Shown here: positions 48,067-58,114 of the stretch, piece by piece
Position numbering within the stretch: position 1 is the stretch's first letter
Layout of the letters: each line of letters starts with the position of its first letter
Assembly (NCBI RefSeq): GCF_000519205.1
Contig: NZ_JAFB01000016.1
Location: 62,001 to 126,000 of the forward strand
Length of the DNA stretch: 64,000 nt
Direction: 5' to 3'
Source: Amycolatopsis taiwanensis DSM 45107
Lineage (GTDB): Bacteria > Actinomycetota > Actinomycetes > Mycobacteriales > Pseudonocardiaceae
Made by a program: the position numbers and the translations under genes
Notes under the pieces: generated by a model
Seen by the model: only the letters and a program-made list of their open reading frames with translations
Databases searched by the model: none
What the model was told of the DNA's origin: nothing

Positions 48067-48867
48067 ATGAGTTCTGAACCGATTTGCGTCACGTGTGGCA
48101 CACAGTACGCGGCGCCGCGGGCCGACTGCCCGATCTGCCTGGACGACCGGCAGTGGGTGCCGGCGTCCGGGCAGCAGTGGACCGACCTGGACACGCTCCG
48201 GGCCGGCGAGCACACCGCGCAGATCGAGGACGAGGGTCCCGGGCTGGTCGGCGTCGGCAGCACGCCCCGGTTCGCCATCGGCCAGCGCGCCCTGCTGGTC
48301 CGGGCCGGTTCCGGGAACTTCCTCTGGGACTGCGCCGCCTACCTCGACGACGAGATCGTCGCGCGGATCACCGAACTCGGCGGCCTCACCGGCATCGCGA
48401 TCAGCCACCCACACTATTACACGACCATGGTGGAGTGGGCACACGCCTTCGACGTGCCGGTGTACCTGCACGAGAAGGACCGGGAGTGGATCGGCCGCCC
48501 AGACGACGCGCTCCAGCTGTGGAGCGGCGAGACGAAGCAGCTCGGCGACGCGCTCACGCTGATCAACCTCGGGGTGCACTTCCCCGGCGGCACCGTGCTG
48601 CACTGGCCGGCCGGTGAGGACGGCCGTGGCGCACTGCTCTCCGGCGACATCGTGTTCGCCAACCCGGACCGCAAGTCCGTCAGCTTCATGTACAGCTATC
48701 CCAACCACATCCCGGAGCGGCCGGCGATCGTGCGGCGGGCCGCCCAGATGCTGCAGGGGTACCAGTTCAACGCCATCTACGGCGCCTGGTGGGGCACCAT
48801 CATTCCCGACGACGCGCACGCGGTCGTGCAGCGCTCGGCCAAGCGCTACCTCGACTTCGTTTCCTGA
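48067..48867 (+). CDS. Metallo-hydrolase-fold protein with N-terminal zinc ribbon
   Basis: A 266-residue protein. An N-terminal rubredoxin-like zinc site (CVTCG and CPICL, residues about 7-22) precedes a metallo-beta-lactamase-like fold: LLVRAGSGNFLWDC, GIAISHPHYYTTMVEWAH and LLSGDIVFANPDRKSVSFMYSYPN. The usual HxHxDH motif is reduced to HPHYYT, losing the Asp-His pair. Catalysis as in normal MBL enzymes is therefore doubtful, though close relatives share this form. It overlaps the convergent Lrp gene by 22 bases. Confidence 0.85.
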   Translation: MSSEPICVTCGTQYAAPRADCPICLDDRQWVPASGQQWTDLDTLRAGEHTAQIEDEGPGLVGVGSTPRFAIGQRALLVRAGSGNFLWDCAAYLDDEIVARITELGGLTGIAISHPHYYTTMVEWAHAFDVPVYLHEKDREWIGRPDDALQLWSGETKQLGDALTLINLGVHFPGGTVLHWPAGEDGRGALLSGDIVFANPDRKSVSFMYSYPNHIPERPAIVRRAAQMLQGYQFNAIYGAWWGTIIPDDAHAVVQRSAKRYLDFVS

Positions 48868-49319
48868 GCAAGCCGTTCCAGCAACGGGCGGACGCGTGGC
48901 GGGATCGGGGTCGACAGGGCCATAGACGTCGAGGTGCGGAGCACGTCGGGCACGCTGACCATTTCGTCGATCACGCGCTGCAGGTCGTCGTGGTCGCGGG
49001 CGACCAGGCGCACGAACAGGTCACCCTGGCCGGTGGTGGCGTGCGCCTCGCACACCTGCTCGATGGCCGACAGCGCCTCGATCACCCTGGCCCGCCGCCC
49101 CTGCGCGATCTCCAGCACCGCGAACGCGGTCAGCCCGTAGCCCATCGCGGCCAGGTTCAGCTCGGGCGGGAACCCGGCCAGCACGCCGCGTTCGGCCAGC
49201 CGGTCCAGCCGGGCCTGCACGGTGCCACGCGCGACGCCGAGCCGCCGTGCGCATTCGAGTACGCCGAGTCGGGGCGCGTCCGTGAGCAAAAGCAGCAACC
49301 GCGCGTCCAGATCATCCAA
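48846..49319 (-). CDS. Lrp/AsnC-family transcriptional regulator
   Basis: A 157-residue regulator with an N-terminal helix-turn-helix (LDARLLLLLTDAPRLGVLECARRLGVARGTVQARLDRLAERGVL) and a C-terminal RAM ligand-binding domain (VLEIAQGRRARVIEALSAIEQVCEAHATTGQGDLFVRLVARDHDDLQRVIDEM). The TTG at 49319 is favoured by GGAGGT 7 bases upstream; a GTG at 49355 extends the frame without a ribosome site. It is divergent from hppD, so it is a good candidate regulator of tyrosine degradation. Confidence 0.9.
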   Translation of the reverse strand: MDDLDARLLLLLTDAPRLGVLECARRLGVARGTVQARLDRLAERGVLAGFPPELNLAAMGYGLTAFAVLEIAQGRRARVIEALSAIEQVCEAHATTGQGDLFVRLVARDHDDLQRVIDEMVSVPDVLRTSTSMALSTPIPPRVRPLLERLAQETKSR

Positions 49320-50585
<1,266 letters not shown>

Positions 50586-50604
50586 CTGCTTGGCGGTGTT
50601 TCAC

Positions 50605-50770
50605 AGCAGCGGAGCCACTCGCGGTGGGGCCGTCAGCTGCACACCGCTGGGGGTTCTGAGGCGGTTCCTGGCGAGGACAGCGCCGACGTGGTGAATTGGT
50701 TTTTCATCAGGAGGCGACCCCAGACCCAGGGACCGCCTCAGGTTCCGCTACCCGCACCGCCACGCAAGCC
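50605..50770. repeat. Dispersed long intergenic repeat, copy B (inverted relative to A)
   Basis: This is the cleanest copy. From the left: GCGGAGCCACTCGCGGTGGGG, CTGCACACCGC, GCGAGGACAGCGCCGACGTG, GGAGGCGACCCC, then CGCTACCCGCACCGCCACGC at the right. Blocks match the reverse complement of copy A and the forward strand of copy C. It fills the gap between hppD and the convergent ilvA. Confidence 0.75.
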
Positions 50771-50784
50771 TCTCCGACAGTCTT

Positions 50785-51987
50785 CTAGAGGACGGTGAAG
50801 CCGGCGCGCCGAAGCTCGGCGGTGACGCCGGCGCAGTGGTCGGGGCCGCGCGTCTCCAGGTTGAGCGCGACCTCGACCTCCCCGAGCTCAAGCGCGCCGG
50901 AGATCCGCCGATGCTCGATGTCCAGCACGTTCGCGCCGAGCTCGCTGATCCGCGACAGGACCGCGGCGAGCGATCCGGGCCGGTCGGGCACGCGTAGCCG
51001 CAGGGAAAGGTAACGCCCGCCCGCGGTCATGCCGTGCTGGATGATCTGCAGCAACAGCAGTGGATCGACGTTGCCGCCGGAGAGCACCCCCACGATCGGC
51101 GGCCGGAACGCGCCCGGATGCTCCAGCAGCGCGGCGACCGCGGCCGCGCCCGCGGGCTCGACCACCAGCTTGCGCCGCTCCAGGCACAGCAGCACGGCCC
51201 GGGACAGCGACTCCTCGCTCACCGTCACCACGTCGTCGACCAGGTCGGTGACATGGGCGAAGGTGAGCTCTCCCGGCTGCCCGACGGCGATCCCGTCGGC
51301 CATGGTGTGCGGGTCGGCCAGCCGTCCCGGCTTGCCCGCGGCCAGCGACGGCGGGAAGGCGGCGGCGCCCTCGGCCTGCACGGCGACGACCCGCACGTCC
51401 GGGCGCAGCGCCCGGACCGCCGCCGCGACCCCGGACACCAGTCCACCGCCGCCGGTGGGCACCAGCACCGTGGCCACCTCGGGAACCTGCTCCAGCAGTT
51501 CGAGTCCCACCGTGCCCTGCCCGGCGATGACGTCTTCGTGGTCGAACGGGTGGATGAACACCGCGCCGGTGTGCTCGGCGAAGGCGATGGCCTCGGCGAG
51601 GGTCTCGTCGAACACGTCACCGTGCAGCGTGACGTCCGCGCCGTAACCACGGGTGGCCGCCAGCTTCGGCAGCGGGACGCGCGCGGGCATGAACACGGTG
51701 GCCTTGATGCCGAGCAGCGAGGCCGCGAGCGCGACGCCCTGCGCGTGGTTGCCGGCGCTGGCCGCGACAACGCCGCGCCCCCGCTCGGCCTCGCTCAGCC
51801 CGTGAATCCTGGTGTACGCACCGCGAATCTTGAACGAGCCGGTGCGTTGCAGGTTCTCACATTTGAGATGAACGGCACCGCCGTGAACCTGTTCGAGGTC
51901 CCGCGCGTGTTCCATGGGGGTGCCTCGCACAACCCCTTCCAGAAGACGGCGCGCCTCGGTGATCCGATCCAGGTTCACCAGTCGCAT
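50785..51987 (-). CDS. ilvA: Threonine ammonia-lyase
   Basis: A 400-residue PLP enzyme converting threonine to 2-oxobutanoate. The PLP lysine is in RTGSFKIRGAYTRI near residue 52; ASAGNHAQGVALAASLLG and PTGGGGLVSGVA bind the cofactor phosphate. A single C-terminal ACT domain (LRLRVPDRPGSLAAVLSRISELGANVLDIEHRR) follows, the short form with about 400 residues rather than the double-ACT biosynthetic form. It could serve isoleucine synthesis or catabolism. The ATG at 51987 is clear. Confidence 0.95.
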   Translation of the reverse strand: MRLVNLDRITEARRLLEGVVRGTPMEHARDLEQVHGGAVHLKCENLQRTGSFKIRGAYTRIHGLSEAERGRGVVAASAGNHAQGVALAASLLGIKATVFMPARVPLPKLAATRGYGADVTLHGDVFDETLAEAIAFAEHTGAVFIHPFDHEDVIAGQGTVGLELLEQVPEVATVLVPTGGGGLVSGVAAAVRALRPDVRVVAVQAEGAAAFPPSLAAGKPGRLADPHTMADGIAVGQPGELTFAHVTDLVDDVVTVSEESLSRAVLLCLERRKLVVEPAGAAAVAALLEHPGAFRPPIVGVLSGGNVDPLLLLQIIQHGMTAGGRYLSLRLRVPDRPGSLAAVLSRISELGANVLDIEHRRISGALELGEVEVALNLETRGPDHCAGVTAELRRAGFTVL

Positions 51988-52061
51988 AACACGGGATCAT
52001 GCCACCCGTCACGGCAGCACAGGTACCCTGGACGCGGTCGGCATCGGAATCAGGAGTCACC

Positions 52062-52340
52062 ATGCGAAGGCGGAACGACACGGACAGCGGCGGCGGCCGG
52101 CCTGCCACTCGTTCAGCCGGGACGCTACCCCTGGTCGCGGCTGTCGCTTCCGCGCTGGCGCTCACCGGAGCCGCGTTCTACACGGTGGACCGGGCGGGCT
52201 GCGCCGAGCCCGGACAGTATGTGCGGCACGGCAACCGGATCGAGCTGGTGGGCGGCTGCGTCGACGCCTCCACCCTGTCCGGCGTCGCAACTCCGCCGCC
52301 TCACCAGCCGGGTCAGAACCCCGACAACTACCGTCCGTAA
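52062..52340 (+). CDS. Small exported or membrane-anchored protein of unknown function
   Basis: A 92-residue protein. A basic N-terminus (MRRRNDTDSG) and one hydrophobic segment (LPLVAAVASALALTGAAFYTV, about residues 22-42) precede a short outside part with two cysteines (AGCAEPGQ and VGGCVDAS), possibly a disulfide, and a Pro-rich end. The ATG at 52062 is set by AGGAG 7 bases upstream; the frame to 51999 has no such site. It is divergent from ilvA. Family not recognised. Confidence 0.6.
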   Translation: MRRRNDTDSGGGRPATRSAGTLPLVAAVASALALTGAAFYTVDRAGCAEPGQYVRHGNRIELVGGCVDASTLSGVATPPPHQPGQNPDNYRP

Positions 52341-52346
52341 TATCCT

Positions 52347-52404
52347 GTTGAGGTTTGCGTGGCGGAGCCGGTCGCGTGCCTCACAGCAAGCGGCTCCGCC
52401 GCTT
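52347..52404. repeat. Dispersed long intergenic repeat, copy D (end fragments only)
   Basis: Both ends of the A/B repeat, GTTTGCGTGGCGG and AGCAAGCGGCTCCGCCGCTT, are joined directly with the middle missing. It sits between the small exported protein and the end of the convergent metB gene. It may be an internal-deletion form. Confidence 0.6.
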
Positions 52405-52411
52405 GTTCAAG

Positions 52412-53557
52412 TCATTTGAGCGCGTGGCGGAGGTCGGTGATCAGATCGCTCGCATCCTCGATGCCGACGGACAGGCGCAGGAGGTCGTCCGGGACCTCGA
52501 GCAGCGAGCCGCTCGTGCTGGCGTGCGTCATCCGGCCCGGGTGTTCGATCAGCGACTCGATGCCGCCGAGCGATTCGGCCAGGGTGAACAGCGAGGTCCG
52601 CGCGGCGGCGGCCAGCGCCCCCGACTCCCCATCGGCGTGCCGGAAGGAGATCATGCCGCCGAACCGGCTCATCTGCTTGGCGGCCACCTCGTGCCCGGGA
52701 TGCTCGGCCAGGCCGGGGTAGTAGACCTTCGTGACCTTGGGGTGCGCGGCGAGCGCTTCGGCGACCAGTTCGGCGTTGTCGCAGTGCCGTTCCATGCGCA
52801 CGGCGAGGGTCTTGACGCCGCGCAGGGTCAGCCAGGCGTCGAAGGGGCCCGGCACCGCGCCCGACGCGTTGCGCAGGAAGAACAGTTGCTCGCGGAGCTC
52901 GTCCTCGTTGGTCAGCACCGCTCCGCCCACGACATCGGAGTGGCCACCGAGGTACTTCGTCGTCGAATGCACGACGATGTCCGCGCCGAGTGCCAAGGGG
53001 TTCTGCAGGTACGGGGTCGCGAAGGTGTTGTCCACCACCAGTCGTGCCCCCGCGTCGTGCGCGGCTTCGGCCAGCGCCGCGATGTCGGCGATGCCCAGCA
53101 GCGGGTTCGACGGCGACTCGCACCAGATGAGCTTCGTCTCCGGGCGGATCGCCGCGCGCACACTCGCCACCTCGGAGAGGTCGGTCACGGTGTAGCCGAT
53201 GCCCCAGCCGGTGAGCACCTTGTCGATCAGCCGGAAAGTCCCGCCGTAAGCGTCGTTGCCGAGTACCAGATGATCGCCCGGCCGGAGCACCGACCGCAGC
53301 ACGCTGTCGGAGGCGGCCATCCCGGAGGCGAAGGCCAGCCCGTGCCGCGCGCCCTCCAGCGAGGCCAGCTGTGCCTCCAGCGCGGTGCGGGTCGGGTTCG
53401 CCGTGCGGGAATACTCGTAGTCGCCGTCCCGGGTGCCCCCGACGCCGTCCTGGGCGTAGGTCGAAGTCTGGTAGATCGGCACGATCACCGCACCGGTCCG
53501 CGGGTCGGTGCCCTGACCTGCGTGAATGGCACGGGTTTCGAAACCGAAGTTTTCCAT
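52412..53557 (-). CDS. metB: Cystathionine gamma-synthase
   Basis: A 381-residue PLP enzyme of the Cys/Met metabolism family. PLP-binding is shown by FASGMAASDSVLRSVLRPGDHLV, VVDNTFATPYLQNPLALGADIVVHSTTKYLGGHSDVVGG (catalytic Lys near residue 204) and the C-terminal LAESLGGIESLIEHPGRMTHAS. It resembles actinobacterial MetB proteins that use O-acyl-homoserine; gamma-lyase activity cannot be excluded. The cbs gene lies about 2.8 kb away, so both directions of transsulfuration are represented in the neighbourhood. Confidence 0.93.
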   Translation of the reverse strand: MENFGFETRAIHAGQGTDPRTGAVIVPIYQTSTYAQDGVGGTRDGDYEYSRTANPTRTALEAQLASLEGARHGLAFASGMAASDSVLRSVLRPGDHLVLGNDAYGGTFRLIDKVLTGWGIGYTVTDLSEVASVRAAIRPETKLIWCESPSNPLLGIADIAALAEAAHDAGARLVVDNTFATPYLQNPLALGADIVVHSTTKYLGGHSDVVGGAVLTNEDELREQLFFLRNASGAVPGPFDAWLTLRGVKTLAVRMERHCDNAELVAEALAAHPKVTKVYYPGLAEHPGHEVAAKQMSRFGGMISFRHADGESGALAAAARTSLFTLAESLGGIESLIEHPGRMTHASTSGSLLEVPDDLLRLSVGIEDASDLITDLRHALK

Positions 53558-53613
53558 ACCGCCCAATGTAGCCGCCACGCGTGGCGCGTCCTTTGTGGGT
53601 GGCGGTGGGCGTT

Positions 53614-54081
53614 TCAGGACCAGCCGCTCCGCACCCATCGCCGGGTCGGCGGAGCGCATGCCAGCACCAGGGTCGTGACGGCGGGAACGCACAGGATCAC
53701 GGTGTAGCCGAGGGGAAGCGTGCCGTCGGTCAACCCCAGGAAGAAGACGCCTGACCCGCCGAGCATGAGCACCGCCAGGTAGAGCAGGATCGCCGCCACG
53801 CAGCCGGCGATCGTGGCCCGGCGGCCGAACGGCTTGGCCAGCACCAGCCCGACCCCGCCGGTGATCAGCAGGCCGGCCACGACCAGGTGCAGCAGGAAGG
53901 TCAGCAGCGCGCGCCCGAGATCCCCGTCGCCGGCCATCAGCACCGCGCCCCCGGCCACGCCGACGAGATGGAACAGGCCACCCAGCAGGGCGAGCACCGC
54001 GGCGGGAATTCCCGTGCCGCCGCCCCGGGATGGCTCCCCGGCGCCCGTTGGAGTCGAAGGCAGGCGTTCGGGCATGGCCAT
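53614..54081 (-). CDS. Four-helix membrane protein, unknown function
   Basis: A 155-residue integral membrane protein with about four hydrophobic segments: AAVLALLGGLFHLVGVAGGAV, ALLTFLLHLVVAGLLITGGVGLVL, ATIAGCVAAILLYLAVLML and TVILCVPAVTTLVLACAP. A Pro/Gly-rich N-terminus precedes them. It begins 4 bases after the next gene upstream ends, so the two form an operon and may be partners. I do not recognise the family. Confidence 0.7.
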   Translation of the reverse strand: MAMPERLPSTPTGAGEPSRGGGTGIPAAVLALLGGLFHLVGVAGGAVLMAGDGDLGRALLTFLLHLVVAGLLITGGVGLVLAKPFGRRATIAGCVAAILLYLAVLMLGGSGVFFLGLTDGTLPLGYTVILCVPAVTTLVLACAPPTRRWVRSGWS

Positions 54082-54085
54082 CAGC

Positions 54086-54616
54086 TCACCAGCCCTGGCG
54101 GGAATAACCCAGCGGCACGCCGTAGCTCAGCTCGGAGGGCCGGTAGCGCAGGTAGCGGAAGGTCGAAGGAAGGACGGCCAGCAGGAAGACGAGCGGACCA
54201 CCGACCGCCCCGGCGATGCGGGCGAAGGCGAGTTCGGGGGCCAGTTGGAACACGGCCTGGAAGAACTCGGCGAACATGCCCGGATACAACAGGATCGGCT
54301 CCAGCACGACCGCGGCGATCGCGACAAGCGCGCCGAGCAACAGCAGGATCGCCCCGGCGACCGAGCGGAAGAAGGTCATCAGCGCGCCCCACACCAGCAG
54401 CAACGCGCCACCCAGATACAGGCCGAGGACGACGAGCAGGCGGGCCGGCGCCATCTCGACACCGCTGACGATGAAGCGCTGAACCGGCAGGGCACCGAGC
54501 ATGCCGCCGACGGCGAGCGCGGCGATTCCGGCGATGATGGCGGTGGCGCCATTGGGTCTGCGCGGCGCGGGCGCCGCCCAGCCGCGCGGCGGAGGCTCGC
54601 CGAACTGGTTCGTCAT
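54086..54616 (-). CDS. Membrane protein with Pro-rich N-terminus, unknown function
   Basis: A 176-residue membrane protein with about four hydrophobic segments: AIIAGIAALAVGGMLGALPV, LLVVLGLYLGGALLLVWGALM, AGAILLLLGALVAIAAVVLE and IAGAVGGPLVFLLAVLPS. The N-terminus MTNQFGEPPPRGWAAPAPRRP resembles Pro-rich actinobacterial membrane proteins such as those flanking it. The ATG at 54616 has AAAGGGG upstream. It is the first gene of the two-gene operon. Confidence 0.7.
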   Translation of the reverse strand: MTNQFGEPPPRGWAAPAPRRPNGATAIIAGIAALAVGGMLGALPVQRFIVSGVEMAPARLLVVLGLYLGGALLLVWGALMTFFRSVAGAILLLLGALVAIAAVVLEPILLYPGMFAEFFQAVFQLAPELAFARIAGAVGGPLVFLLAVLPSTFRYLRYRPSELSYGVPLGYSRQGW

Positions 54617-54912
54617 GACGCCCCTTTGCCGCCGGGGCGGCCGGGCCGGGCAGTGCTCGAAGTCACCTCCGGACCGGGCCACCACCTCCCGCCAACGCTG
54701 CCGGGCTCACTGTAGCGACTCCTCCGGGGGTTACGACCGGTTTTCCGGAAAACTGCCACAAAACTGAGCGCAGTAAACCGCCGGATCGGCACCCATGGCG
54801 ACAGACAACGAGGGTGCACGTAGGCGGGGAGGCAGGCCGCCCCCGTGACCGACCGGCAGCCGAAAACGGATGGCACGGCCTGGCTACCCGCACACGTTGT
54901 GAATACAGACAC
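54617..54912. other. Noncoding gap upstream of the two membrane-protein genes
   Basis: Together with the hairpin at 54913-54942 this is a 346-base gap. It should hold the promoter for the minus-strand pair ending at 53614, but I see no clear -10/-35 or operator. No credible ORF. Confidence 0.4.
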
Positions 54913-54942
54913 GAGTGCCCCGGCCGGTGGGCCGGGGCACTC
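54913..54942 (-). terminator. Strong hairpin downstream of the Pro/Gln-rich protein gene
   Basis: Perfect 13-bp GC-rich stem: GAGTGCCCCGGCC, loop GGTG, GGCCGGGGCACTC. It begins 21 bases past the stop codon at 54963 on the minus strand. No long U tract, as is common for actinomycete terminators. Confidence 0.75.
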
Positions 54943-54962
54943 GGAGAGTCAGCGAGCGTTGG

Positions 54963-56270
54963 TCACCACTGCGGTGGCTGGCCGGGCTGCTGCTGGCCGA
55001 AGCCACCCGGCTGCTGACCGGGCTGCCCGAAACCTCCGGGCTGGCCGGGGAATCCACCCGGCTGCGGTGGCTGGCCCGGCTGCGGGAAGCCACCGCTGGA
55101 CGGGTTCGGCCCGCCCGGCTGGCCGAACGGGGCCGGCTGGCCGAAACCGCCCGGCTGGCCGAACGGCGCCGGCTGACCGGGGAAGCCGCCGCTCGGCGGC
55201 CCGAAGCCACCACCGGGTCCACCCGGCGTGCCACCGCCCATCCCGATGAACTGCGCGGTCTGCGGGAAGAAGCCCAGCACGCCGATGCCCAGCACCAGGA
55301 TGCCGAAGATCAGGTCGAACACGATCCGGGTGAGCTGGAACGTGTACTGCGCGCCGAAGATGATGGCGAACAGGAGGAGCAGGAAACCACCCGCGACGGC
55401 CAGGAAGTGCGCGAACTTCTGCTTCAGAATGATCATCACACCGCCGGCGGCCGCGAGCAGCCCACCGACGATCAGCATGATGAAGTAGAAGATCGCCGCG
55501 CCCGGAATGGACGAGTCAACCGAGCTCGTCGTTTCCGATACGGCGTCCAGGCAGCTCTGCCTCGCGGAGGCGGGAAGCCCGTCGCAGTAGGAGGACGGGT
55601 CCGGCGCCGAGGAGGCGGCGCTACCGGCCTCCGCCCAGAGCGTGATGGTGAGAATGGAACCCAGCAGGCCGAACAGGATCAGCGCACCCGCGGCGATCCA
55701 GCCGAATATCTGGTTGTTGGCGCCGGCTCCGCCACCGGGCGGGCCGTAGCCGGGCGGCGGGCCACCGAAGCCACCGGGCTGCGCCGGTGGGCCGAAGCCT
55801 GGGGCGCCCGGGGGCGGCTGCTGCCCGAACGGTTGCGGCTGCTGGGGCGCGAACCCACCGGACGGCGGGCCGAAGGCGGGCTGCGGCGGGGCTCCCATCG
55901 GGCTGTCCGCCGCGCTCGGCGGCGGCGCGTACGGAATAGCGGGCGGCTGCATGCCGGGCGGCACCACCTGCGTCGAGTCGCCGCCGGGCGTCTCACCGCC
56001 ACCCGGCTGACCCGGCTGGCCTGGCTGCGCCGGTTGGCCTGGCTGCGCCGGTTGGCCTGGCTGCGCCGGTTGGCCTGGCTGCACGACCTGCGTCGGCTCG
56101 GGGGCGTCGCCGAAGCCACCGCCCTGTGGCGGCGCCTGGCCGGGCTGAACCACCTGGGTCGGCTCCGACGATGCGAACGGGTTGTCCTGTTGCGGTTGCG
56201 GGCCACTTGGCGGGCCCTGCGACGGCTGACCGCCGCCCCACGGCTGGTTCGGTGGCTGCGGAGCGCTCAT
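54963..56270 (-). CDS. Pro/Gly/Gln-rich four-helix membrane protein with TQVV repeats
   Basis: A 435-residue protein. An N-terminal disordered arm of about 190 residues carries the repeat [10 protein letters not shown] twice and a third DSTQVVPPG, and a run of PGQPAQ repeats. Four hydrophobic segments lie at about 190-350 ([85 protein letters not shown]). A second low-complexity arm follows. It occupies the place of the Pro-rich antigen gene between cbs and metB in mycobacteria but is not the same family (no RDD domain). The TQVV repeats could be kinase target or FHA-binding sites; this is speculation. Confidence 0.75.
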   Translation of the reverse strand: MSAPQPPNQPWGGGQPSQGPPSGPQPQQDNPFASSEPTQVVQPGQAPPQGGGFGDAPEPTQVVQPGQPAQPGQPAQPGQPAQPGQPGQPGGGETPGGDSTQVVPPGMQPPAIPYAPPPSAADSPMGAPPQPAFGPPSGGFAPQQPQPFGQQPPPGAPGFGPPAQPGGFGGPPPGYGPPGGGAGANNQIFGWIAAGALILFGLLGSILTITLWAEAGSAASSAPDPSSYCDGLPASARQSCLDAVSETTSSVDSSIPGAAIFYFIMLIVGGLLAAAGGVMIILKQKFAHFLAVAGGFLLLLFAIIFGAQYTFQLTRIVFDLIFGILVLGIGVLGFFPQTAQFIGMGGGTPGGPGGGFGPPSGGFPGQPAPFGQPGGFGQPAPFGQPGGPNPSSGGFPQPGQPPQPGGFPGQPGGFGQPGQQPGGFGQQQPGQPPQW

Positions 56271-56385
56271 GTGGGTCTATAACCCCCTTGAAGAGACCAA
56301 TGATTCTGCTGGCGGCACACGCTATCGGATACGGTACGCCCTCGCTTGTAACGGCCTGGGCAGATCCGGCGATGTGATCAACCTT

Positions 56386-57762
56386 CTACCCTCTGCGACC
56401 GGCCAGAAAGCTCAGGAGATCGTGACGAGTTACCACACCCGCTGGTTTTCCGTCAAGGAGCACGAGCGCACCGTCCGCTCCAGAAAGCGCTTTCAGCGCG
56501 GCGCCCACCGGCTCGCTCCCCCCGATTGTCGGCAGTGGCGGGGACATGTGCCGATCCAGCCGGTCGGCCAGCTCGGCCTTGCCGGTGAACAGGGCGTCCA
56601 GCAGGTCGCGCTCGTTCACCGCACCCACCACCTCGGCGGCCATCACCGGCGGTTCGGCACTGACGACCGGCATCTGGCTCACGCCGAACTCGGACAGGAT
56701 CGAGATCGCTTCCGCGACCGTCTCGTTGGGATGCGTGTGCACCAGATCGGGAAGCACCCCGGTCTTGGCTCGGAGCACGTCGCCGACCGTGGCGTCGGAG
56801 GAATCCGCCGGCAGGAAACCGTAGGCGGACATCCACTGGTCGTTGAACACCTTGCCCAGGTAGCCGCGGCCGCCATCGGGCAACAGCACGACGACCACGT
56901 CCTGGGGCCCGAGCCGCTTGGCCAGCCGCAGCGCCGCCGCGACCGCCATCCCGCACGATCCGCCGACCAGCAGGCCCTCTTCCAGTGCCAACCGGCGGGT
57001 CACCGCGAAAGACTCGGCGTCCGAGACCGCGATGATCTCGTCGGCGATCGAGCGGTCGTAGGTTTGCGGCCAGAAGTCCTCGCCCACGCCTTCGACCAGG
57101 TACGGCCGGCCGGTGCCGCCCGAGTAGACCGAGCCCTCGGGATCGGCGCCGATGACCTTGACCCGGCCGTCCGAGATCTCCTTGAGGTAGCGCCCGGTGC
57201 CGGAGATGGTGCCGCCGGTCCCGACCCCGGCGACGAAATGCGTGATCCGCCCGTCGGTCTGCCGCCACAGTTCCGGACCGGTCGAGTGGTAGTGGCTGGC
57301 CGGGTTCTCCGGGTTCGCGTACTGGTTGGGTTTCCAGGCGCCGTCGATCTCGGCGACCAGACGGTCGGACACCGAGTAGTAGGAGTCCGGGTGCTCCGGC
57401 GGGACGGCTGTGGGACACACCACGACCCGGGCGCCGTAGGCCTTGAGCACGTTTCGCTTGTCCTCGCTGACCTTGTCCGGGCAGACGAACACGCACTGGT
57501 AACCCTTGCGCTGCGCGACCATGGCCAGGCCCACCCCGGTGTTCCCGGAGGTCGGCTCCACGATGGTGCCGCCGGGGCGCAGCTCACCGGATGCTTCGGC
57601 CGCCTCCACCATGCGCAGCGCGATGCGGTCCTTCACACTGCCGCCCGGGTTGAGGTACTCGACCTTCGCCAGTACCAGGGGCGATAGCCCGTCGGCCAGC
57701 GAGTTCAGCTTGACCAACGGGGTGTTGCCCACGAGGTCAACGACATGCTCGGCGTAATCCAC
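56386..57762 (-). CDS. Cystathionine beta-synthase
   Basis: A 458-residue PLP enzyme. The N-terminal catalytic part has LVGNTPLVKLN, the PLP lysine in NPGGSVKDRIALRM near residue 43, PTSGNTGVGLAMVA near 71 and GVGTGGTISGTGRYLKE near 181. A C-terminal pair of CBS domains (about 335-455) follows, as in eukaryotic and actinobacterial enzymes; plain cysteine synthases lack it. It condenses serine or O-acetylserine with homocysteine. Its position, one gene from metB's cluster and beside the thiolase, is conserved in mycobacteria (Rv1077). Confidence 0.93.
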   Translation of the reverse strand: MDYAEHVVDLVGNTPLVKLNSLADGLSPLVLAKVEYLNPGGSVKDRIALRMVEAAEASGELRPGGTIVEPTSGNTGVGLAMVAQRKGYQCVFVCPDKVSEDKRNVLKAYGARVVVCPTAVPPEHPDSYYSVSDRLVAEIDGAWKPNQYANPENPASHYHSTGPELWRQTDGRITHFVAGVGTGGTISGTGRYLKEISDGRVKVIGADPEGSVYSGGTGRPYLVEGVGEDFWPQTYDRSIADEIIAVSDAESFAVTRRLALEEGLLVGGSCGMAVAAALRLAKRLGPQDVVVVLLPDGGRGYLGKVFNDQWMSAYGFLPADSSDATVGDVLRAKTGVLPDLVHTHPNETVAEAISILSEFGVSQMPVVSAEPPVMAAEVVGAVNERDLLDALFTGKAELADRLDRHMSPPLPTIGGSEPVGAALKALSGADGALVLLDGKPAGVVTRHDLLSFLAGRRG

Positions 57763-58079
57763 GCGCCCAGCCTAAACGTCCGCTTCGCAATGGTCACCGC
57801 CCGCCGGAAGTCGGAGAGCTGTTCGAAAGTCCGTGCACCCTACGGAAGTCAGTTCGCCGACGAGGAAGCCGTGCGCAGGCTTGTGCAACGCCTCGCCCTG
57901 TCGGCGGGCCGGAGGCTCGACGTTCGTGCTTCGGCGAGTGGAAGGCGCGCCGCCGGAGGCCTCGCGAACGCGGCTGCGGGCCAGCCGATGCGGTTGACCG
58001 AGTGCGCGGCGCCAGGTCACGGTCCGTAGACGCGCTCGTCGATCACGCGTCTTGCATAACACGGTCACCTAGACTGCAC

Positions 58080-58093
58080 TAAGCATGCGCTTA
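58080..58093. promoter_or_regulatory. Palindrome upstream of the thiolase gene
   Basis: TAAGC-ATGC-GCTTA, 22 bases before the thiolase start, in an otherwise featureless 352-base gap (57763-58114) with no credible ORF. A TAGACT at 58070-58075 could be a -10 box, so a repressor here would block transcription. The regulator is not in the window. Confidence 0.45.
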
Positions 58094-58114
58094 CCTGAGG
58101 TGAAGGAGCCCGTC

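Noticed and set aside
57772-58068. 98-residue minus-strand ORF between cbs and the thiolase gene
   Set aside because: Arg-rich, no ribosome site, no recognisable motif; probably noncoding.
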